64,000 nucleotides of DNA, taken from the NCBI RefSeq assembly GCF_031877795.1, contig NC_133933.1:24332029-24396028 (forward strand), given 5' to 3'. Positions 1-13,312 of the stretch are shown in pieces; position 1 is the stretch's first letter, and each line of letters begins with the position of its first letter. This DNA is from Strix aluco. Lineage: Eukaryota; Chordata; Aves; Strigiformes; Strigidae. The notes under the pieces are model-generated. The model made no database searches and was not told the DNA's origin. It saw only the letters and a list, made by a program, of their open reading frames with translations. The position numbers and the translations under genes are program-made.

Positions 1-3000
1 TTGTAAAATGAACAAGTCATAGAAAGATTGATGCAAAAAGCACGATGCTTTACAATGCTTTTATAAATCCCTTTTGCAGAACAACTGCACTACAAGCAGC
101 AGTAAAACTGCATGGAAAAAAGAGGCTTTTCTAAGGCATCTTTGTCTTACAGTTTGTATTTGATAGGCTCCAGAAATATGTGGTTTGATGTTTGAACATA
201 AATGCTTGTTTAAGGATCTGTGTGTACCAGCTGATTCCGGTAACACAGTCTGCATCACCAATGAGAAGAGGATTGAAAAAAGAGGACTGGAGGAATTGTA
301 GATGCATCAGTATAGCTTTGATTCTCAAAAGATCCTGAAATTGCTAAAATGTGATTGTAAGTATTTCAAAAGTAGTTTGGCTTAAAAAGAAAAAAAAATG
401 TTATTGTGGACTTTGAGAACAAACCTATTCAAACCATTTCCATGAATAAGGTCATCTACTTAGCTGATAAGGAGGAAGACATCAAGATTGTATCTTAACT
501 TTAATGGTGCTCTGAGAGTGTCCCACAAGACCACATAAGGGTAGTCTAGAGCTCACTACTGTTATGGTAATGACTCAAACTGGCTTGGAGGAAGGAAGGA
601 AGAAGATACTTGCAAGGAGTATTTATTTCCTTGCCCAAATGGAGAGGGAAGATGACGTGCTGTCACAAGTGAAATTGAGATGAACATCTGTCTTGGGCTC
701 ACTTAGTAATTTTAAATAAATGACTAAGAGTTCAGAATAAGTCTAATAAATTGAAGAGATGGCCTAAATCTAAATCTAAATATGACGTTCAGTGCAGATG
801 AACTGCAGCATACTTGAGTGCAAGAGAAACACACAAACATGGTTGTGTTATGTTCACCTGGTGCTGTGGAGGTGGGGGAATGGGATGCTGTGAGGAAAAC
901 AGAGGGGAGTATACTGGGTGTCACACCTGATGGGAGCCCATGATATGTTGGAAGACCAAACAAAAAACATGTGAAATAATAGAGAGATATTTAAAAGCAT
1001 ATTATATGGGTGGCATGGGTAGTATTCACTCCATCCTACGTGGAACTGGGGAGGAGGAGAGTAGATTAATTGAATTTAGTCAAGGGCTAATGGAGGTAAC
1101 AAGCAGATGGGAGAGCCAGAATGACCTTTGTGGAAGATCAGAAAGAACCTGATATGTTGATTCTAGACAAGAGATGACCACAAAGGCACAGTGGTCTTCT
1201 AACATGAAAGGTTTGTTTATAAAGATATGAAGATCCATGCTCTCCATGGCTGCTTTTCAGTAAGATAATCATCTTCATTAGATACAATGAAGACCTACTT
1301 TATTAAGATATGTCTTTAAATTATTTGTTAAAATTATTTTAAATTAAATATAAATTACTTATTTATGCTTTAAAATTATTTCACAAGGTGAAAGCCTGAA
1401 ACAGGTTACAAAAGTTTTGCATTCTTCTTCACTGGAGTATTTTATAGTGAGATCTCAGTGATGCTGACAGAGACTTCCCTGATTCTGTCTCGTCACAGGA
1501 GTTTCACTGGATGGTGCCTGGAGGTCCCATCCATACCCACATTTCTGTTACATTTATGGATATTTTGTCTATAGAAATTCTATGCAAGAACACAAAGTAA
1601 CCTGTGGCAGTTAAGAGATTTTGATTAGAGGATCTAATCCTTTAGATCTCATTCAAAACTGAAGCTTTGCTTGCATGAGGACTGCAGGGTTAGACTTCTT
1701 TTTTAAAAGTGACTAACATGAGTTTTTCATACTCACGTTAAATATTCCTAGCAAACTACATAGGGGATATCACAAGAAACTTGTGGTCATTCCTTTCATT
1801 AAATCAGCATCTGCTATTTTCTTAGTCTACCAAAGCTGTTTAATTCTTCATGGGCTTTTCATCCATATATCTTAACTCTTAAGTCCACAATTACAATGAC
1901 TTCTGCTTTTTGCAAGAGCAGAAAAGATGCAAATGAATGGACTTCACGTTTCTGGGCAGCAAGATATACTTTGCGTGTTTAGTCTGCTTTGCCTGTGGCC
2001 CAAAATTTATATTGAGCATGCACAAATACGAGGCTGTGCTACAAAAGGAGCAGTTAAAATGTCAAGTGATGATGGCAGAGTACCATCAAATACCAATAGT
2101 CTGTAGGGGGAAAGAAGTCTGCATCTGTCGCTTCAGTTCTGTCAAATGTCAAGTTGGTGCAAATTAGTGATGTTTTTACCCAAGTGCATTCATTCTTCTA
2201 AGTGATTTTATTGAAGGATTCCTCTATTTCTTTTTATGCTAGTGAATGAATGACTCTTGATCTCAGCCCTTGGTGTTACGTTCAGGTAGAATTTTCTGAA
2301 TGGCAAAAATAATCATGCTTCAAATAATCAACCTGTAAAAAAAAATGCATTTTACCTTCTAACAAAAATCTAACCCTGGCACCATTGTATTTGTAAGAGC
2401 TGACCCAAAAACTTGCTGCTAAACTTGCAAGAAAAAGAGAGAAGGAAATCTTGGTTCTGCGGTTTGAGTTATGTTATTTCCTGACATGAGGCAACACGTT
2501 CATGTGCTGTAAGCATACAGTTAATTTAAGTTCACAGAAAATTGCCTTGTGGGGGGCTGCTAATACTGCCAGTGTGTTCAGAATAGAGACATACAAGTGG
2601 TGCTATCCCATGACCAGTGGCGTTTGAGGCTGGTAGGGCAAAAAGGCTTTGGGGAGTTAGTAAAGTTAGAGTTGTTGCTGATAGGATCCTGGAAATATTA
2701 TTTGTTTAGCTAAACATTGGTGTGTGTTGGGTAGCTACTGCATCCTCAGCACCTTGCTGCAAACAGATGCCATCTGCAATCTCCCTAAAAGTCTGCTCTG
2801 TCTGCAGAGAGATAGAGAAGTACCTCAGGAGCAGTGCTGAGACATCCTCTTTTCCCAAGTGTGACCGGAAGAAATCACTACCCCTTGGGAACAGGAGAAG
2901 GTCAGGAGTGTTAATTCCCAAGGGTAGTGCTGATAGCCCTAAAGGAAACCTACAGCTTCAGGAATGATTGGCATCATCTAGGTTTTCACACCCAGGATAG

Positions 3001-6000
3001 ACCTTCAACTCTAAACTACTCAGCCTCGATAATAGTCGACGGAGAGAAACCAGTATCTCCACAGGATGAAGGCTTCATCTCTCTCAGGCTGTGGCTTGAC
3101 AACAGGGGGCCATTGCAGCTGTAGTTGCTCAAGGAGCTCTTCCTTTTGGCTCCTTTTCTTCCACAGAATCTATTCCAGTTCCCTGACTGCTATGCAGCTG
3201 GTGGTTTGGGTGCTATTGTAAGTAGGTGTCTATCATCCAACTTGAGATCAGTGAGATTACAAAGGAAGAGAGACTCATTAAACAAGGAGTGGACTCCTTT
3301 GGACGAGCCTCCCTCCCTGAGGGCATTGTGAACAGAGAAATTCCCTTCTGAAAAACCCAAGTGCCCAGAGGAGACTTCCCTGTCTCTCCTCCTGAGAGTG
3401 CTTTTCTCCTCTGTCCCTATCCAACTCTTTCAGAAGCTGGTGGGCTCCTTTAGTTCATAGGATGTCCAGGCACTGTGTGGATGCCATGTTTTTTGTTTAA
3501 GGGTCTGCCTTGTTCCTATTCCCCCTTCTAAGTAAAGCCATTACAGATGTGTTTTCTTCTCTTCCTGTGCCCACCACAACTCTCTTCAGAAGTGGTGATA
3601 CCTTAATTATTGTTCTGTGATTTGAAGGTCCACCTCCATGTCATTCTACCTTTCTTATAGTACAGGACCCACTGTACATGATCTCCTTCCCACCTCCTTT
3701 ACAGCACCTTTGTAACTGTAAATTTAATTTAAAAAATAAAGTCAAGATCCTCAGGCAGCTGCGGGAGGTTGGGGTGTGTTGTTGCCTGCCTTGCTGCTGT
3801 GGTGAACTGCTTCTTGGATAAGTCATAGGCCACCACTGTCAAGGCCCAGCACAGCATTTTGGGCCTTATCAGACCTCTCAGACTGCCTAACCGGCAGCAG
3901 GCAGGAGTGTTTCTGTAGCTGGGCTTCTCCTATCAGTGAGTAACTGTCTCTAGCTAACGTAGGCCAAGAAAAGCAAATGGGTGGTTCTACCGATTCCCCA
4001 CAGCTTTTTCAAGGACAGACATGTATTGCAGGCCAGTTTCCTAGCAATAGCACTGCTCTTTCCTTCTCTGAAAAGTGTAAAGATGTGTAAAGACTGAGAG
4101 CCAAACAGACTCCTGACCAAGAAAATACTCCACCTGAGGTGGAGCCTGATCTTCCCTAGACATGGCTGGCTGATTGCTGGCTTTCAAAGCCTGTGCCCAG
4201 CCAGCTTTCTTGTAACAAGAAGCAAAAGTGTATGGTGAAACTTCAAAACCAACAAAAACCAAACCCCAAGCCCTTTTCTAGTCCCTTCTTTACTGAAGGA
4301 GCTGAGATTCTTCAGGCTGCCTGAGCACCATCAGGTCTCCGAGGACTCAGGCAGCACAAACTGCAGGCAGGATGCTCCAAGTTTCTTGAGGTTTCTGTCA
4401 TGCCCCTCGTTGTCCACCTCAGCATCTGCCAGGGTGGGTTAAATGCAGTGATCAGCATCTGCCACGTCCAGCCTTTCTGCTCACTTCAAACAATAACTTC
4501 ATGCTCTGCAATGTGGTGATTTTGTTTCTGCACTAAATCCAAAAAAATTCCCTGGAAGGGATGGTGGTGGTGCAGGATTTGGGGGATTTTATTCCAATGA
4601 CCAGCTTCTGATTTAAGTAATTCTGTGAAGCTGCTGGGTAGGTATCAAGACGTACCAAGGAACAAAAGGTTTTCATCTTAACGCTGATATGTATTTTATA
4701 ATAATTTTACTGTAGTGGCATCTGCTGGCAAGTTTTACAACTGCAGCGTTTTTAGTGGTGATGGGATATCTGGGTATTAATGCAGGCACTAAAGAATGTT
4801 TTATTAACCTATTTAAAATGCCATACCAAGGACATTTAAAGCTCTGAGTGAGCAGGCTTGACCTTACAGCTGACCCTGCTTTGAGCCAGAGGTTGTACAA
4901 GGCAGTCCTTGGGTTAGTTCCAGCTGGAATTTCCCTGTAATTCACTTTACAAGTTTAATTTTTTGCTTTAAATATAATGGAACAAACTCACTGATTTTTA
5001 CTTATTTATTTTAAGGATTCATTTCCCCTGAGTCTACATCAATCCTAGAACATCTCAGCCCTGCTGTACTCATCTTTCTTTGAGATCCAGCACAGATGAA
5101 AATGGCTGAACCACGTGAATGTGTTGCCCTAGTCAGGACAGGTAATTTCACTATTTTTCACAGTATGAAAGAAAGCAACATGTTCTCAGAAAGGAGCAAT
5201 GCAAGCAAAAGGAGGTACCTGAAGAATACCGAGCACACCTCCGGCTGTGTGTGTATTTCCCTGGCGCTCATCTGTACGTGTGCAGTCTCTCGGAAGTTAA
5301 TTTAAGTCATTGATGTGGATGCATAGAAGAGAGAGCAGATGTAATGAAAATCACTCCTGAATTAATGTTGCTGTGAAAACCTATCAAATACCATGCAAGT
5401 TTGGTGAATTGTATCTCACCATTTGGGACTCATTTTAAATGCTGAAAGAAGTTACTTCTTAGACATTCAGTGATTTAAACTAAACAAGCAAAACTCTCCT
5501 CTATTCTCCCGCAAGGCTCCCCACCAGAAAAGATATAAGGTCATCTGAGTTTTGCATGTCAGGTGAAAGAATGCAGTACGTGCTTTTTGAACACTGAAGG
5601 GATTCACTCTTCTGGAGGTAATGTAAAAAAGATGCATTCAGTCAACACATCTCTTTATATACAATGTCAGTGGTAAACAAGAAGTAATTGTATTAGGAGC
5701 GTAGAAGTCCTTGTAGCTTGTTTGATCATATAATTCAAAGAAGCACTGTCTGGTACTGATGTCTTCTGAAGACCCAAATTGTATGGTTGGTTTCAAGCTG
5801 CATATTTTGTCTAAAATGGCATTAAATATATTGCGTATAATTAAGAAATTAAAAAAAAAAAAAAAGAGTGAATAATCTGAAAGGTATCCTTTTCCACTGG
5901 GAAAATTTTAACTTAGCATAGTAGACCCGCACAGATACTTTCACTGGGTTCAGTGTTTCAGATTAGTATAGAAAATATATACATATATTTTACAATTATA

Positions 6001-8269
6001 GTAATGAAAGACTAAATTAGCTAGATGGGCCTACTGCTGTATGGCAAGTATGGCAAGTAAACATATTGTCAGTGAATAAATCAAAGGCATCATAAAGATA
6101 CTGTTTACCTATCTGGGGAGTTGCAAGAGCCATTCATATCTGTACCTTATTCTCTACAGCAGGAAACAATAGAGAAATTATACGGTAAAGAGCTGATGAA
6201 GAAAACTTGTGCACAGTCTTGGTGCTATATAAATGAAACTGTTTTCTGAAGGGCTGTGTTATGATTCAGAGCTACAATAGCATAAACCCAGCACAACTCA
6301 GACTATTTTAATAGAGCAGAATTTGATCCTAAGTGGTGTCTGAGGTTTTTATTGAGACAACTCAATAGGATTGATGCTCTGACACTGTATATTACGCTTT
6401 GGGAATATTACAACAGGATCTGTTTTGGAACAGAATAACAAAAGGCATAAAGGAGCTTAATGATCCAATATATCATTTTAAATAACCCTTGCTGTACCAC
6501 CTGGGCATTTGATTCCTGACAGCTTACTGAAACTGCTTTTGACAAAAAACTGCATGGTGAGCACTTCAGCACTAATGTGGAGAAATTAGTGGGCTGTGGC
6601 AGCGCTCAGGAAACAACCTGAAGCACAGAAACCACGATGCTGGGACAGTGAGTTATGTGCGCCACCAAACACTTTCATCTGCCACAGCACCAAAAAAAAT
6701 AACAAAAAACTGAACAAAACTCCCCAGCTATTTCCTCCCCACCTTTCAGATGCCACCAGCTCATCCAGAGGGTGAGCAAGAGCTGAATGAAGTTGGAAAC
6801 ACCGCTGCAAACCTTCATACCGCATCCCAAGCATGGGTATCTGCTTGGCACAGCCTCACGAACCCCAGAAAATTCATTTCCTCCTGAGAAGGGCTTGGCT
6901 CCGCATTGTGTCTGGCTCCACCTGAAAACTTAAACCAGGGTTTTACATGAACTCTCACTGAACCTGTTTTCATATTCACTGTCTCTTCTGCTTTGAGTAG
7001 TAAAGTCCTCCTTGTTAATCTGGGTCCTGTGGAAGAGGGTCCAACTTCATACAGCCCAGCGGCCTAGGTGCAGAAATGGGTGTAGGAGTCCTGGATGTAT
7101 AACTGGTGCCCATACGCAGGTTAGCTGTGCATCTGTTACACGTTCAGTGTCCCACAGTCCACCTACAGCTTGTAGACATGCTGGTAGGGGAAGATCTGAA
7201 TTTTATCCAACTTACTGAACTCAAAACAGAGGTGAAAAAGAAAAAAATAGAGCTATTATTTAGAAAAAAAAAAAAGGGGGAGGGTAGGTGGGTGGGAGCA
7301 GATTTTTAAAATTTTATTTAATTTATTAAATTACACAATACCTAGGAGGGGGAAAAAGCCCTGTCGCTGGAAAGGTCCTGCCATGGATGTCGGTTGTTGG
7401 AATTGTAGGAATTCAAATACATGACATCGAAATGCACGCTGCTTATTTTGGGGGAGGTGGGGCTTGGAAAGAAAGCAGCAAATGACCACCAAACTACAGG
7501 GGACTATAGGCATACCTGAACCCAGAAAGCCTACAGGGACACTGCTACCTTCTGTTCCTTTTTCCTAAGGCAGGTACTGCAAGAGCTGATGCTGGTTTGC
7601 TGCATGTTTTTCTAGAAGTAGCCACTGTAAATGGGATACAATGAAAACTGATGGGCTTCAGGATTTGGCACAAAATGCTGTATCTCACCCTCAAATCAAA
7701 ACATGCTCAACTTGCTACCAAGTGCACGTGATGAGGACACAGGTGTAATATCAAAGGGATGCTACTGGTTTTTCATATATAACTTCCAGTACGTTAAATC
7801 TTTTAATTTTCTCAAGACTACCAATACTTTTAAAATATCTTACAAAGTATACATTTCAATGTGCCATATTTCAGACAGGTTCAGTGACTCATGACAACTG
7901 GAGGGAAAAAAAAGTATCAAGATTTAAGTTATCATTCTGCCCCTTAAGTCTAAGTTTCAATCAGAACAATTCCTACATCTTTCGCTTAGTAACACAAAAA
8001 TGGTCTAAAGAAAAATTCACTTCTGAATGCTTTTGGAATGCTATTTCACATTTTAAAATATTTCTACTGAAGCTGAGGTCTGAAGTCATCCAGCCGAAGT
8101 GGTGATGGGTGGGGGGTGTCTACTGGTAGTCTGAATTGGACCTAACCCTGAATGTATAGATTATAGCTGAGGTTGAACTTGAATCAAAAGACATGACAGT
8201 TTGATTCCCTCCTATCTGAGTTGATCTTTCTACTCCTTGAAGCATATTTCAATAACCTGCTTGTTATCT
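1..8269. other. Intergenic region, no gene recognised
   Basis: Every open frame here is short (at most about 90 codons), lacks recognisable domains, and is not flanked by a convincing pair of splice sites. The sequence is AT-rich with small homopolymer runs (A run near 5849-5866, A run near 7263-7274) and a short tandem duplication (TATGGCAAG twice near 6041-6058). By mammalian synteny this side should face the 3' end of ENAH, but no ENAH coding motif was seen. I see no RNA gene and no complete mobile element. Confidence 0.6.
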
Positions 8270-8480
8270 TCCCCTGAGTTACCGTATGCTATTATTGTTC
8301 TTATCTATACATTCACTTGATTATGGGACTGCCTTCTGAGCCTGTCATCGCTGTCGCTGCTTTATAATGCATGTAATTATTTCTCTGTGGGCTGCCAGAC
8401 CTGCTAATGATGCTGCATTGGCTGTTGCTGCTGTGAGAGCCGAGGGCTGCCTGTTTTTTTTCTGCGGAGCCTAATTGAAG
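8270..8480. promoter_or_regulatory. Candidate conserved non-coding element (homeodomain-type sites)
   Basis: This 200-bp stretch packs TAATTA (8374-8379), CTAATGAT (from 8404) and TAATTG (8472-8477) between GC-mixed segments with repeated GCTG and TGCTG words. The texture differs from the surrounding AT-rich drift and has no long open frame. Clustered TAAT cores are typical of developmental enhancers. Conservation cannot be seen from one sequence, so the call is inference from motif density. Confidence 0.3.
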
Positions 8481-9729
8481 CTAGAGTATGGACAGTAAGA
8501 GCAATGTAGGTCAGAGCACTCTTGGGATTGCTTCCTGGGGCATTAATGGTAGCTGGGGTTTTTGCATCGAGTTCACCACAACTTACTCCGTTAGGGCCCT
8601 TGGAGTCTCCTGGGCTTTCACGAAAAGCATATTCTTTGCATTTATACTGTAGCTTTTGATTTATGTGTCACTCACAGCTTCTGATGAGATCTGCTCCCTT
8701 GGGCTCTCTGAGGGTAGTGGTTTTATGAACTCTCTCCAGATTAAAATTCAGCTGTTCAAAGTGCGATGCTCAGAACTGGATGCTGTTTCCCCATGAAAAA
8801 GTGTATCCCATTAGTTCCTCCACTTTCCGGCCAAAGCAGCCTTCCCAGCTTTCTGCGTTATCTGGAAGATGATGGTGAGTCCAGTAAGCACAAAATCAAT
8901 TCTACCACTCTGCCCCAGCCAAAACCAGCAGAGTTGCTCAGCATCTTCGTATTGAATTAGCCTATGTGCAAACAGTAAATCTCACAACACTGAAATCCCA
9001 AATAAAAATTGAGACCTTGTATTGTCACAACTTGAAATTCTCCTGTTAAACAGTAAAGAAATATTTTTGCATTTCAGTTTATTAAAGTCACATTGCAGAA
9101 GTGTAATACAATTAACAACGCACCAACACTGGCACAGCAAATGCAGTCTTTCCTCTTGGAGGCCTCTATGCAGTGTCAGGTACGGGTCACAAAATGGGGA
9201 AGGAAGAGACCACAAAAGAAGCGTCAAATCAAGATTTTACTCTGTGAGTAAGTTATTTTGCATGAACAAGGGTGGGGAGGAAGAAAGAGCAGGGATGAGA
9301 AGTGCCTCAGCCTCAAGATTTTTTTTGTACAGCCTATTTAAGGCCAACACCAACACCCTGTTTTCATTAGAGGGGGGCACTTGCAGGCTCCTGGCTTTGG
9401 AAGTGAGCCCAGGGTTATGCCCGGAGCCTGGTGTGAGGGGAGTATCCTGGGCTACGTCTTGGCAGCCGCCGGGTCAAGCTGCTTTGTAACATAGTGCTGC
9501 CATTCTCAGATGATGAACCTTCATTGATCTAGAGGAGAGTGAAGAAATGTAAGCCTTTTGTTCAGAGTCCTATGTCTGTGAAGTGTGGCTTGCGCTTCCA
9601 TTGAAAACAGGAAAAAAAAGTTGAATACTGTGAGATATAGGCAAAGTCTAGCAAGCTGATGGAAAGTACTTCCTTCACCTCCCTCACCAGGAAAAGACAG
9701 GGATGGAGGCCTTACAGGTCATTTTTCTC
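8481..9729. other. Intergenic, no gene recognised
   Basis: A 155-codon open frame (9022-9489, plus strand) is present. It has no recognisable domain, runs through low-complexity Ser/Gly text and overlaps an antisense frame, so I regard it as chance. No repeats or RNA genes were recognised. Confidence 0.55.
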
Positions 9730-9990
9730 ACAGATAATTGGCATGCTAATTGCTATGTGTTTAATACACACCTAGTGTGAGAGGGCGGAGCCTACACTGA
9801 TTGCTTTGTTTTCTCCAGTCTAATTGCAGCACCTCAAACCAGAAACCACAAGTTCACCGTGCATGCTCTAATGTGCATGAGAGGTACCAGTAAATGGTCC
9901 CTTGCACTCAGAGTGCATTATCCTCTCTGGTTTTGTATGCGAGGTTGCAGTGGAGGTGTGCTGCTTAGGATTTTTGCAGAGCATGATTTA
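9730..9990. promoter_or_regulatory. Candidate conserved non-coding element (POU/homeo, SOX, RUNX-like sites)
   Basis: Within 130 bp there are GATAATTG (9733-9740), an octamer-like ATGCTAAT (9743-9750), a SOX-like CTTTGTT (9804-9810), TAATTG (9821-9826) and a RUNX-like AACCACA (9844-9850). A second block near 9860-9930 repeats the words GTGCAT and GCATG. Such mixed clusters are typical of vertebrate developmental enhancers. No cross-species alignment is available here, so function is inferred. Confidence 0.3.
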
Positions 9991-12900
9991 CCTTGAACTC
10001 TCTCAGTGCTGTGTGGTACTCTGACAGAGAGGGCTGCTAACAGTGCAAAAACCTTCCCACAGCCCTGACGTTTACAGGTTGGCTGTGTGCATACACGTGT
10101 GAAATGCTGTTTCAGCTGTTTTTTTAATGAGGGGAGTTAGTCCAAGAATGAAGGGAGCTCACTTGCACACCCCTCTGCCAACCTGATGCTTCATGTGACC
10201 TGAAGGCTGTTGTGGAGCATTGGGGTTGGACACAAAACCACTTGGAGCCCTCATGTCCCCAGATACATATTTTAAAAGAGCAAATTGTGTGGCTGTTTTA
10301 GCACTGAGAAATACCCTTTAGGTAATAATATATTAGTAACACTGGCACAGGGCAACCTTTTTCAACTCATGCCAGTGCTGTAGTCATCAGCTTGTTAGAT
10401 GTGCACAACAAATAAATCCTAATTTTCAGGTAGAATGTGGAAAAAGACGCTTACCAGGTATCATCCCCCTGTGTATGTGTGTGTGTCTGTGTCAAGTTGC
10501 ACTTGACACGGCTTCAGATGGCTTGCTCAAAGAAGAGAAAAAATAAATACATGTGTTGAAAGAGCAGTAGGTGCAGGGTTCAAAAAACATGACATGCAGT
10601 CTTCTACTTCTCATTCAGATAAATGGTAAATTCTGCAGTCACTGAATTCTGTGGTCTTATCCAGTGATAGACATTTCCCTGCAAGCATTAGTAGTAAAAG
10701 CTCTTTGGAATGAGAGTTGGACTGGCCACTGAAGCTGTAACAGATTGAATTTGCTGCTACAATTTCAATAGACAAAATTTAGAGGAAAGTTTGTGTAAGC
10801 ACTAGATAAAAATAATTTATCAAGCTAGGGAATCAAAGCCTTTTTTTTTTTTTTTTTTAAGTCAGAATAACTCCTGGAATTGTCAAGATACTGGGACAAG
10901 TAAACTGTGATGTAAGTGTTGTTCTTTCTTCTGCCTCACTGAAAGTTTTTCAAAGAGGCCTCAGAAAGCACAGGGGAGGAAGAGCTGGTTGTGGCAATGG
11001 GAAGATGTCCACCCAGCTGGATCCCAACATCTTCCCCCATGCCCAGTATGTTCCCAGTTCAGAGCCATCAGTTTGGGCTTGCAAACCTCTCCCTTTGGCC
11101 TAGCAAAATCCCCGTAACAAGCCAATCCTGCAGAGCCCTCAGGTTTGGTTGGGCTGAAAACTGTGGAGTGGACTTGGTTGTTGTTTCTCACCACCCAACA
11201 TCCTTTTGGGAAGGAGCACAGGGATGTGCTTACGCAGATGGGATGGCCACGTGTGCAAGTGCTCTGCATCATCCATCGCCTGTCAGAGGGCTTAAGTAGA
11301 GAAGGACGTGAAGGGACAGGTGGCAGGAGCGACTTTGAGTGAAGGAAAAGGAAGAAACCAGGATAACTTCTGTATGCCTTTTTCTTCCACGCTGTGAACA
11401 CTCTGTGGGCTGGTCATCCCTAAATTAAGTCCCCAGCCTGTAGTAGCTGATGTCCACAGGCAGCCAGTCACCAAGGCAGGACATCAGTGTAAGCACATAA
11501 AGTAGACAGGTGAGGGGGCTGTTGGTTTCTAGTTCAGTAATAATCATGCATAAACTACAGCAGTTGAAATAAATACATACTACAAAGGAATGTGAAATTA
11601 TAGAAATACCAGCAAGGCGTGGAGTAGCCCACAGCCTTCGTGTCCTGTCTGATCTGGTTAATGCTCCCGTGTTTCTTGCCAGAATGATAGGAAGAACTCC
11701 AGCTTCCATCAGTTTAGGTGAAGGTCTCATTCTTGTCACCAAAAAAAGATTCTTCCTTAATGATCTGTGCGTTTGTTAATTTTACCCCTAATATTTTAAA
11801 ATTATTTTGTTCTGTATCATATATACCAGAGAGCAAATACATCCTAGATTAGACTGTATAGACTAGACTGTAAGGGTACTACAGCTGTGAATAAACTAGC
11901 TGTATTTTGTGCAAAAGATGTATGATTCACTATAGAGTTTCTCCTCTCTGCCTTGCCCCGTTTTTTTCCCCCCCATATGTATGATCCTGCAGTAAACCAA
12001 CCCCAGACACCATAAGGTGAAGACCAGAGGCAACTCATCATGATCTTGGTGTCAGTGGTTTCTTTTGAGAACATCTCTGAAAGGTACTTCTACAGAGAGG
12101 TAACAGTGTGTATTAAAAAAAAAATTCTCTTCTAACTTGGGCTTCCAGACCCCAAATGGATGGTCCCAGATCCAAGCCCCTCGATACTTTAGGTTGAAAA
12201 CAAGTCTGTACGTTTGTGGTGTCGCTGCAGTAATGCTGCTCTGTGAATGGCACAGCGCTGCTTCTTCCCTCCTGCTGTCCCCTGCTGCACCGTGCAGCCA
12301 CACATTTACACCCTGAGCATGAAATCTGATTAGCAGAAATGGCTGAGGGTTTGTTTTCCTCCACACATGAAGCTACACCGACCCAGAGCACAACATCAAA
12401 GCTCAGCTCTGCTCCTCTGCCACTAGAGTAGATGTAAGGCAAGTCTGACTACTTTACAATGGGATATAGAGAGGTGGAAGAAATGTGTGGAGAAGTAATG
12501 AAATAAAGAAAACTGCTTAAAAATTAGAAGTTTGAAGTGCTTTTCTTTTTTTCTTTTTTCCCTCTTTTTCTTTATTTCTTCTTTTTTCTTTTTTTCTTTA
12601 TTTTTTTCTTTCTTTGTTTTGCTTTACACTTGCACTGTGGCACATTCTTAAACTGGGTAATTTGCAGCGTCTTAGGAGAAATTACTGTGACAAGCAGGAC
12701 TGTGTATCTCAGTCACCCTCGCTAGAGCAGCTGCTGAGGATGCCTGCGGTACAATACCTTTCCTGTGTGAGGAGCAAAACAATAAGGCCCAGACATGTTG
12801 CTTCTGGAAACACTTGCTTATAGGCAAAATTTTTACACGTTGAATGTGCTGAAATGATAAACTAGATTTTAACTGCATTGTGTAGATTTCAAATAAAAAG

Positions 12901-13312
12901 CACTTTCCAGAATTGCAGAGAAAGCTCGTAGCTGGCTTTAATAAGTAAAATTTTTATTACAAAATTTTTGAAGTGGTTATATTACATGTATATAATAAAT
13001 GGGGGTTTATATTACAAATGCCATAATTATAAATTATATAATTGTGCATAACCGATAGTTATTAATTCTATATTAATTATATATTGTGGGTTATGTGCAA
13101 TGTATAGCCGACCTAATTATATAAATTTGCACTTATAAATGTCTTATGTATTTACAAACACAGTTTCTTACATGTTTATAAACCTGTAATCTCTGATTTG
13201 CTTAGCATCATTTGTTAACTACCCAGTTAAAGACGACTTCTCTCTGGTGTATGACTCAGCTCCTCCCTGGCCCTTTGGGAGCTGTGATACCTTGTCCGTT
13301 TGCACGCACATG
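9991..13312. other. Intergenic with simple-sequence tracts, no gene recognised
   Basis: The region holds a short TG-rich tract near 10471-10494, an 18-nt T run (10841-10858), an almost pure pyrimidine tract (12541-12618) and a very AT-rich, partly palindromic stretch (12955-13160). Open frames at 10961-11401 (minus, 146 codons) and 10991-11299 (plus, 102 codons) overlap on opposite strands and resemble nothing known. No gene is supported. Confidence 0.55.
12541..12618 (+). repeat. Polypyrimidine (C/T) simple tract
   Basis: About 78 bp consist almost only of T with scattered C (short blocks such as TTCTTTTTTC). It is a low-complexity tract, not coding, despite an open frame rich in Phe running through it. 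Confidence 0.85.

Noticed and set aside
9022-9489. 155-codon plus-strand ORF
   Set aside because: No domain, no supporting signals, antisense overlap and low-complexity ending.
10961-11401. 146-codon minus-strand ORF with opposing 102-codon ORF
   Set aside because: No family resemblance and both strands open over the same bases, as expected in GC-moderate non-coding DNA.
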